Assembly: GCA_030037575.1 (NCBI GenBank) | Contig: JASHRB010000279.1 | Location: forward strand, 1-12,588 | From: Candidatus Sulfotelmatobacter sp. | GTDB lineage: Bacteria; Acidobacteriota; Terriglobia; Terriglobales; Acidobacteriaceae | Length of the DNA stretch: 12,588 nt | Reading direction: 5' to 3' | Part shown: positions 8,125-12,588 of the stretch, in pieces | Layout: the number at the start of each line of letters is the position of its first letter | Numbering within the stretch: the stretch's first letter is position 1 | The notes under the pieces: generated by a model | Database searches by the model: none | What the model saw: the letters and a program-made list of their open reading frames with translations, nothing else | What the model was told of the DNA's origin: nothing | Translations under genes and position numbers: made by a program

Positions 8125-8337
8125 ATGGAGTGGCAGTTTCATGGGCTTGCTAGTGCAGCGAAAGCACACACATTCAGACTTCCGGCGATACCAAGTCAAA
8201 ACCAGGATAATGTCCGTGCACCACATCGGGAAAGCGGCGAACGATTGGTAATGGATCTCGTCAAAGCTGCGCAGCTTGAATCTCGGCACTCCGGGTCCCA
8301 GGAGGAAATTCTGAACGCTCTCTTTACCTCGCAGTAA
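8125..8337 (+). CDS. Small hypothetical protein with strong RBS
   Basis: A 70-codon open frame whose ATG is preceded by AGGAGG (8114-8119) at exactly 5 bp, one of the best ribosome binding sites in the window. The product is unrecognised: no signal peptide, no transmembrane segment and no cysteine. Residues 40-67 (ERLVMDLVKAAQL ... EEILNALF) could form an amphipathic helix pair. It begins 72 bp after the Clp-like gene's terminator and ends 173 bp before the S53 gene. An opposing minus-strand frame overlaps it completely, without a comparable ribosome site. Whether it is expressed is uncertain. Confidence 0.42.
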   Translation: MEWQFHGLASAAKAHTFRLPAIPSQNQDNVRAPHRESGERLVMDLVKAAQLESRHSGSQEEILNALFTSQ

Positions 8338-8510
8338 TTCATCCTGTGCAATTTCCTGCACATTGACAAAGCTTCTGGACTCGATGGAAACTCGTGTTCC
8401 GAGTCGCAAGACCGGCGTCTATGTACGCTGTTCGCCGTAGCCGTGATTGTTCCGCTTGGGCTTACGGCGCAAGCGATTCCCCTCAATCAACCCGCATAAG
8501 GAGAAACTCT

Positions 8511-10550
8511 ATGACCCTACAAAATCCGCTCGGACGAATGTCCGCAGCATTGTTGAGCGTGCTGTTTGCTTTGGCATGCATCGCAGCCCAGGCGGAGCCG
8601 ACGCACTCCAACGTGCCCGCCGGCATTAAGATTTCGAAAGATCTTGGCCGCGTCGATGGATCGACCGAGATCAACATCACGGTTCACCTCCAGCTCACCG
8701 ACAAGGCCGCGTTCGACAAGGCTGTCAACGCGCTGTACGATCCCGCGTCGCCTACATATCACAAATGGATGACGAATGCCGATATCGCGAAGTTCGCTCC
8801 TGCAGAAAGCCGGCGCGAGGCGGTTCGTCATGAACTCGAGAACAACGGGCTGACGATTCTTTCGCCTGACAGCTTCGGCTTCACCATCCGCGCCCATGGC
8901 ACGATCGCGAATGTGGAGCGAGCGTTTAATACCGAAATTCACACTTTCGAATACAAGGGAAAAACCTTCCGCGCCAATATCCGCGATGCACGGCTTGCCG
9001 GCATAGCGGGAAGCTATGTTTCGAGCGTAGCGGGAATTGAAAGCCATCAGGTGCGGCCGCTTTACAAGCGCGCTTTCGATCTGCAGACGCACCAACCGCT
9101 GCCCGAAATCCCACTGCAGGAGAACGCCAATGCTTTCCCGCCGGGAAGCACCACAGATTGCCTCTCGTCGCCTTCTACTTATACGCTGCAAGGCTCGACA
9201 ACGCTGCCGACGGGCGTCTACACCGGCACCGTATATTCGGTCGATACAAGCACCAGCCTGGTGTGCACCTACCTGCCTCGCCAGTTGCAAACTGTATTAG
9301 GACTCAACCAGATCTACAATGCGGGCTACAAGGGTGCAGGGCAGACCATTGTTCTCGTCGAAGGCTATGGTTATCCCACAATGGTTCAGGACGCGAACGC
9401 GTTCTACCATATGGCTGGTCTGCCTCTGCTTACCTCGTCGAACCTCAGCATTGTTTATCCCGAGGGCAAACCCAATCCTGAACTTGGCATTCTGAGCGGC
9501 TGGAACATCGAAATCGCTCTCGACATGGATTCGTCTCATACCACGGCTCCAGACGCGAACATGGTGGTGGTTGTGACCTATGGCCAAGACAACGAAGACT
9601 TCCAGGCCTCGATCATGTACGTGGCTGAACACAGCCTAGGCAACCAGGTTTCAAACAGCTACGAGGAAGATCTCGATCTTCTCGCGGGGCCGGACGAGCA
9701 GATCTCCTGGGACGACGCCATTGAGCTGGCCACCGCAAAAGGTATTTCAGTGAATTTCTCCTCCGGTGACGGCGGCGATAACGGCGTCGGTTCGCCGCTC
9801 GGCGCGCCCGGCGTTCCCTCCGTCGCGCCGCACGCCACTTCGGTCGGCGGGACTTCCACCCTGAATGACCTCAGACACTCCGGCGGCACGATCACTACCG
9901 GTTGGGGAGACACATGGGTCTATTTGGAAAGCGCGGGCGCAGTTTCCGATCCGCCTTTGCCTTATGGTCTTTACGGCGGCGGAGGCGGCGGCGAAAGTGT
10001 CTTCTGGCCGAAACCGAGCTGGCAGAGTTCGCTGCCCGGCACCGGCAGGCAGACGCCGGACGTCTCCGCATTGGCTGACCCGTTCACCGGGTTCCCCATC
10101 GTAATCACCAGCGGTACCACCCAGGTGGTCGAATATGGTTGGGGAGGCACGAGTCTGGCCTGCCCCATCTTCTCGGGTTTCTGGGCGCTTGCCAATCAAG
10201 CGGCCGGCGCGCCTCTCGGCCAGGCCGCTCCTCTGATTGCAGCCATGCCTTACGGCGGCGTTCTGGATGTGCTACCCACGACCGATATCACGGCGGACAA
10301 TGTGACCGGCAAGATTACCAACTCCAGCGGCACAACCTCTTACACCGCTTCGCAGATTTTTGGAAGCCTGCTCGAAGGCAACGTCGGCTTTACCAGCACG
10401 ATCTGGCCTGCCGATCCGGACGATGTCTTGGATTTCGGGTTCGGGATCGACAGTTCTTTGACCGTCAAAAAGGGCTGGGATAACGCCACCGGATGGGGTA
10501 CGCCCCGCGGGCTGGCATTCATCAAAGCGGCCACCGGAAAAGGGAAATAG
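8511..10550 (+). CDS. Secreted S53 (sedolisin / pro-kumamolisin) serine-carboxyl peptidase
   Basis: A 679-residue preproenzyme of peptidase family S53, an acid-active endopeptidase secreted to digest external protein. A Sec signal peptide ends at AQA, residue 28. The pro-kumamolisin activation domain spans about 35-185 and the catalytic domain about 255-672. The catalytic pair is E334 and D338 (ExxxD in NIEIALDMD), the oxyanion aspartate is D420 in FSSGDGG, and the nucleophile is S548 in GGTSLACP. Calcium-site residues are probably D592 (TTDIT) and the C-terminal GWDNATGWGTPRG region. The Gly-rich loop at 489-494 is ordinary for the family. A propeptide-catalytic linker at 195-250 is Ser/Thr/Pro rich with a possible C217-C252 disulfide. 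Start ATG 8511 follows AAGGAG (8498-8503) at 7 bp; the upstream open frame to 8394 is not needed. Monocistronic, with its own terminator. Confidence 0.95.
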   Translation: MTLQNPLGRMSAALLSVLFALACIAAQAEPTHSNVPAGIKISKDLGRVDGSTEINITVHLQLTDKAAFDKAVNALYDPASPTYHKWMTNADIAKFAPAESRREAVRHELENNGLTILSPDSFGFTIRAHGTIANVERAFNTEIHTFEYKGKTFRANIRDARLAGIAGSYVSSVAGIESHQVRPLYKRAFDLQTHQPLPEIPLQENANAFPPGSTTDCLSSPSTYTLQGSTTLPTGVYTGTVYSVDTSTSLVCTYLPRQLQTVLGLNQIYNAGYKGAGQTIVLVEGYGYPTMVQDANAFYHMAGLPLLTSSNLSIVYPEGKPNPELGILSGWNIEIALDMDSSHTTAPDANMVVVVTYGQDNEDFQASIMYVAEHSLGNQVSNSYEEDLDLLAGPDEQISWDDAIELATAKGISVNFSSGDGGDNGVGSPLGAPGVPSVAPHATSVGGTSTLNDLRHSGGTITTGWGDTWVYLESAGAVSDPPLPYGLYGGGGGGESVFWPKPSWQSSLPGTGRQTPDVSALADPFTGFPIVITSGTTQVVEYGWGGTSLACPIFSGFWALANQAAGAPLGQAAPLIAAMPYGGVLDVLPTTDITADNVTGKITNSSGTTSYTASQIFGSLLEGNVGFTSTIWPADPDDVLDFGFGIDSSLTVKKGWDNATGWGTPRGLAFIKAATGKGK

Positions 10551-10569
10551 TTCACAGGAATCGACTCCC

Positions 10570-10597
10570 AGCGCCGGATTTTTCCGGCGCTTTTTTT
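10570..10597 (+). terminator. Rho-independent terminator of the S53 gene
   Basis: A perfect 9-bp stem, AGCGCCGGA (10570-10578) with TCCGGCGCT (10583-10591), around a TTTT loop and followed by six more T. It is 19 bp after the stop codon. Confidence 0.95.
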
Positions 10598-10628
10598 GTG
10601 TGTGCCAAGCATGCTCAACCGCCAGGAG

Positions 10629-10973
10629 GTGAGCGCCCTCTACCCAGTCGGATGGAGACGAAGGGTTAGTGAAGCGCAAGGGTAAAACCACACCCGCGGC
10701 CAGGCGGGGCCTGAAAGAAGCGTGGAGCAAAGACGCGAGCCGATGAACAAGAACCGGATACGAGGCCTACGGTGGCGGGCGAGCGGGCACATGACTGCAA
10801 AGACCATATCCATCAAGCTCACTGGTGGTAAATCCGGCGGTTGCGCGTTGAAAGCGGTCGAACTTACCTGGGGAGATCTGTGGCATGTCACATAACGTGA
10901 CTGAGGATGAAGCGATTCATCCGGACCGTGTCGCAGAAGTCAGCAGAGGGCAAAGGTCATGCAGTCGGCGAAG
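10629..10973 (+). mobile_element. Truncated group II intron, 5' ribozyme part (domains I-III)
   Basis: The strand reads like the 5' non-coding part of a bacterial group II intron. It opens with GTGAGCGCCC (5' end consensus GUGYG, four of five), then GGGTTAGTGAAGC, AAACCACA, GCGGCCAGGCGGGG, AGCCGATGAACAAG, GGATACGAGGC, GACTGCAAAGACCA, GGTGGTAAATCCGGCGG, GAACTTACCTGGGGAGATC, GTCACATAACGTGAC and GTCAGCAGAGG. These blocks, in this order, recur upstream of the reverse-transcriptase/maturase gene in many such introns; this is recognition from memory, not an alignment. No maturase, domain V or domain VI follows: the likeness ends at the stop codon of the next minus-strand gene. It is therefore a 5' fragment, unable to splice or move by itself. 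It begins 32 bp past the S53 terminator U-tract. The exact 5' and 3' borders are estimates. Confidence 0.82.
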
Positions 10974-11264
10974 TTAGTTAAACCCCGCGCCCGCCTGCTC
11001 ATCAAGGGCCGCAATGAAAGGTTCTATTCTCTTTATATTTTGCTCGTACTGCTTCACCTCGGATGCCATCTCGTTCGCCTGCTCTTGGAAACCATCAAGG
11101 AGAAGTAACGTGGAAGAGTTCATCCACTCTCTACCAGTTTGTTTCAATGTGCGACAGCACTCAATCCAGTAGTCTCGCGTGGCGCGGTACGCCTCGCGTT
11201 CATCGTCCACTTTGGCAAGGTCCGTCATCCAGCGAATCCGCGCAATAAGTTGTTCGTCAGTCAT
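10974..11264 (-). CDS. Hypothetical 96-aa helical protein
   Basis: A 96-residue protein of unknown family. It is strongly charged, predicted mostly helical (QLIARIRWMTDLA, YRATRDYWIECCRTL, QEQANEMASEVKQYEQ), with no signal peptide or membrane segment and an adjacent Cys pair, C36-C37. ATG 11264 is chosen over ATG 11282 because GGGGTAGG lies 3 bases upstream of it, whereas 11282 has no ribosome site. Its stop codon touches the end of the intron-like fragment, so the present C-terminus (AGAGFN) may have been formed at that junction. It is the last gene of a minus-strand cluster starting at 12225, with 65 bp to the 51-aa gene upstream. Confidence 0.62.
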   Translation of the reverse strand: MTDEQLIARIRWMTDLAKVDDEREAYRATRDYWIECCRTLKQTGREWMNSSTLLLLDGFQEQANEMASEVKQYEQNIKRIEPFIAALDEQAGAGFN

Positions 11265-11329
11265 GTGCCTACCCCAGTCCATCGCGAAACAAGAATGCCT
11301 CCAACGATCCTTTTACCCTTGATCTGCAC

Positions 11330-11485
11330 CTACTCCTGGTACGGCCTATTGTGGAACCTATAGTGAAGAGTGTAAGACCCATCAGCAGGAATCCGAACAC
11401 CAAATGTGATCGAAACCTCAGCGACCGCCTCATCATCAACACCTTGGTCACCGTGCAACTGCGCGATTTTTAAGTTGAGGATCAC
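11330..11485 (-). CDS. Hypothetical 51-aa protein, translationally coupled
   Basis: A 51-codon frame opening with GTG at 11485 that overlaps the stop of the upstream gene by four bases (GTGA), the classic arrangement for translational coupling. The product looks like real coding sequence: DDEAVAEVSITFGVRIP followed by SYTLHYRFHN suggests a small beta-strand protein; no cysteine, signal or membrane segment. I do not recognise the family. Alternatively it is the C-terminal part of the upstream protein separated by another indel, since that gene shows a frameshift earlier. Too short for most automatic callers. Confidence 0.5.
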   Translation of the reverse strand: MILNLKIAQLHGDQGVDDEAVAEVSITFGVRIPADGSYTLHYRFHNRPYQE

Positions 11486-12026
11486 GTCGCTTGAGATACC
11501 TTGATTGCGATACCTGAGAACGCTTCGATGGGAACATCGGTCGGCTTGCTTGGTTTCCAGCCTGAATCTGTAAGGACGCCCAATAGTTGACGTGCAAGCC
11601 CAGACACTTCGGCGTCATCAGGATGTTTGACAATATCCACCATTCTCCCTGCGAACCGCTTTAGCTCCTCAATTACGTTCTGACGGTCGGCATTCGCGAT
11701 GAGCCTAGGAGCAAGCCTGTCCTCAATTTTGACTCTAGCTTAGCTAATCGATCCTGTTCGGCCAAGTGATTAGCTTCTGCTGCATCCCGGCGGATTGCCG
11801 CTATTTCTAGCTCCTGCATAGCGTCAAGCCGGTGGCTACTTCGAACGTGCAAAAACGTGAGAAGTGCCTCCGCTGTTACTCCCACGGCTACTGCCACACC
11901 AAAGTGCGGTAAACCAAACTCCTCCCCGATGAGACCCACAGATACGACAACCCCAAAGGCAATCAACAGATTGTCAAAAAGCCCCAGCGTAGCCTGGAGT
12001 CGCTCTTTTTCAGGCGGCTGATTCAT
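11482..12026 (-). pseudogene. Two-TM coiled-coil protein, broken by a 1-nt frameshift
   Basis: Read in two frames this is one 181-residue protein. Residues 1-100 (12026 to about 11727) have membrane segments at about 17-36 and 42-60 and then an alanine/glutamate-rich coiled coil (AAEANHLAEQDRLAKLESK). Shifting by -1 at the A run on the minus strand (TTTT at 11727-11730 on the plus strand) continues smoothly as IEDRLAPRLIANADRQ, then ELKRFAGRMVDIVKHPDDAE and LTDSGWKP, ending at TGA 11484-11482. Without the shift the frame ends after 18 unrelated residues at 11673. This layout (membrane hairpin, coiled coil, 'APR', 'FAG' and 'GW' motifs) recurs in uncharacterised bacterial membrane proteins I recall. 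One lost A (five to four) explains it; read error or -1 slippage are alternatives. ATG 12026 has AGGAG 9 bp upstream and overlaps the preceding gene by 17 bp. Confidence 0.68.
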
Positions 12027-12225
12027 CCCCACCCGCTCCTCTGCGCAGTTCTTGCAACTCAGCCTCGGGAACGCGACCCTTGATGTTCCCGCAGTTGATG
12101 CAAACGGTCAATCCTTGTTGCTTCCACCGCAACGGTGCTGTTCTGCGCTCGCCATCGAAATAAACGGTGTACTCCGTTGTTGCATCGAAGACTCTTTGAA
12201 AGCTCTCACCGCAGTCACAGGACAT
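12010..12225 (-). CDS. Small zinc-ribbon-like hypothetical protein
   Basis: A 71-residue protein with C3xC5 near the N-terminus and C42xxC45 in the second half, a spacing that suits a single zinc ribbon; the sequence between is beta-strand-like (TEYTVYFDGERRTAPLRW). The C-terminus (PEAELQELRRGAGG) is a charged helix. ATG 12225 is preferred over the longer frame to 12318, whose extra 31 residues are low-quality; only a GGGG about 7 bp upstream serves as ribosome site. It is first in the minus-strand cluster and overlaps the next gene, so translation is likely coupled. No family name is offered; a nucleic-acid or protein-binding role is inference. Confidence 0.6.
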   Translation of the reverse strand: MSCDCGESFQRVFDATTEYTVYFDGERRTAPLRWKQQGLTVCINCGNIKGRVPEAELQELRRGAGGDESAA

Positions 12226-12297
12226 TTTTGGCCCCGTCCCAAAGTGTCTCACCGTTCGCCGCGAATCACTAGTTGCCGGGTCCGCGCGGCTCTCGGC

Positions 12298-12311
12298 ATG
12301 GTGTCCAATGG
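12298..12311. repeat. Direct repeat copy 1, ATGGTGTCCAATGG
   Basis: An exact 14-bp copy of the sequence at 12332-12345, 34 bp apart start to start (about three helical turns). Lies in the divergent spacer between the zinc-ribbon gene and the toxin gene; probable operator half, by inference. Confidence 0.7.
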
Positions 12312-12323
12312 CACACACTTTCT

Positions 12324-12353
12324 ATTGACGTATGGTGTCCAATGGAGTATAAG
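12324..12353 (+). promoter_or_regulatory. Sigma70-type promoter of the toxin gene
   Basis: TTGACG (12324-12329), an 18-bp spacer and TATAAG (12348-12353). The predicted transcription start, 7 bp past the -10, is 12360, which is also the GTG start of the toxin frame, so the mRNA would be leaderless. The second 14-bp repeat fills most of the spacer, where a bound repressor would block RNA polymerase. Confidence 0.55.
12332..12345. repeat. Direct repeat copy 2, within the promoter spacer
   Basis: Identical 14 bp to 12298-12311. It sits between the -35 and -10 elements of the toxin promoter, the expected place for an autoregulatory toxin-antitoxin operator. Confidence 0.7.
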
Positions 12354-12359
12354 AGAATT

Positions 12360-12588
12360 GTGCAGACGGTCGTCGAGACGCCCACTTACCTCGCCATTGC
12401 CAACAAGCTCTTTAGCGAGGAGGAGCGTGCAGACATCGTGGCACTTCTTGCGGCTGATCCGGAATGTGGAGAGGTGGTCCGCGGAACCGGCGGGTTTCGA
12501 AAGGTCCGGGTTGCTCGCAAAGGAATGGGGAAGAGTGCGGCGCGCGGGTTGTGTATATCTGGCGCAACGAAAGATTTCCGGTTTTTCT
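12360..12588 (+). pseudogene. RelE-family toxin, frameshifted and cut by the window edge
   Basis: The frame from GTG 12360 begins QTVVETPTYL and runs through LFSEEERADIVALLA and GTGGFRKVRVARKGMGKS, the recognisable first half of a RelE/HigB-type mRNA interferase (cleaves mRNA in the ribosome A-site). After 12536 the family text continues in another frame as GARVVYIWRNERFPVF. One missing base near 12536-12538 (expected AGT GGC GGC, observed AGT GCGGC) accounts for it. The gene runs off the right edge. An ATG in frame at 12342 would add six residues but lies upstream of the predicted transcription start. In this family the helix-turn-helix antitoxin gene usually follows the toxin, so it would be just outside the window. 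If the deletion is real the toxin is dead. Confidence 0.75.

Noticed and set aside
8363..8391. TTGACA as a promoter for the S53 gene
   Set aside because: No acceptable -10 at 16-18 bp spacing.
8517..9290. 257-codon minus-strand frame opposite the S53 gene
   Set aside because: Antisense shadow of a clear peptidase; no motif or ribosome site.
10598..10606. GTGTGTGCC right after the S53 terminator as the intron 5' end
   Set aside because: Fits GUGYG and the known habit of class C introns to insert after terminators, but the following bases do not match intron text; the GTGAGCGCCC at 10629 does.
10640..10891. 83-codon minus-strand frame
   Set aside because: Falls wholly within the group II intron-like RNA; no protein-like features.
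11448..11633. 61-codon minus-strand frame and the 60-codon frame at 11269-11451
   Set aside because: Both overlap, in other frames, the better-supported frameshifted membrane gene and the 51-codon gene.
12265..12290. Resemblance of the ACTAGT neighbourhood to cloning-vector sequence
   Set aside because: Only about a dozen scattered matching bases and no continuation into vector sequence; chance is sufficient.

Overview
The window looks like chromosomal DNA of a GC-rich soil bacterium, most likely an Acidobacteriota (Terriglobia/Koribacter-like) genome. The reasons are the gene mix (MoxR ATPase, HtpX, DinB-fold protein, LysM/DUF4015 putative glycosidase, secreted S53 sedolisin), the low-complexity tandem octamers, and degenerate dispersed repeats in long intergenic gaps. 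The taxonomic call is inference; no marker gene is present.

Layout: positions 62-6275 are a run of minus-strand single genes separated by long spacers: a MoxR-type AAA ATPase, the HtpX membrane protease, a relic of a DoxX-family gene, a DinB-fold protein, branched-chain aminotransferase (ilvE), and an exported LysM plus DUF4015 protein with a TTG start. From 6276 the strand switches: a 534 bp gene-free stretch with a candidate structured leader precedes a stand-alone Clp/Hsp100 D2-type ATPase that ends in a clear terminator. Next come a small ORF with a near-perfect ribosome binding site and a secreted pro-kumamolisin-type S53 peptidase, also closed by a strong terminator.

From about 10.6 kb the character changes to an accessory region. 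Just past the S53 terminator lies a sequence I recognise as the 5' part of a bacterial group II intron (roughly domains I-III), with no reverse transcriptase and no domain V/VI. It abuts a compact minus-strand cluster of four uncharacterised genes: a 71-aa CxC/CxxC zinc-ribbon-like protein, a two-TM/coiled-coil protein broken by a one-base deletion, a 51-aa protein coupled to it by a GTGA overlap, and a 96-aa helical protein. Divergent from this cluster, and running off the right edge, is a RelE-family toxin gene. It has a recognisable promoter, an operator-like 14 bp direct repeat, an apparent leaderless GTG start, and a second one-base frameshift.

The genes at 62-10550 look like independent housekeeping and envelope/proteolysis functions (HtpX, the Clp-like unfoldase and the secreted S53 peptidase all concern protein turnover, but are not one operon). 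The potentially new material is the 10974-12588 cluster, the stand-alone Clp-like ATPase with its leader, and the stranded intron fragment. I saw no CRISPR array, tRNA or rRNA.
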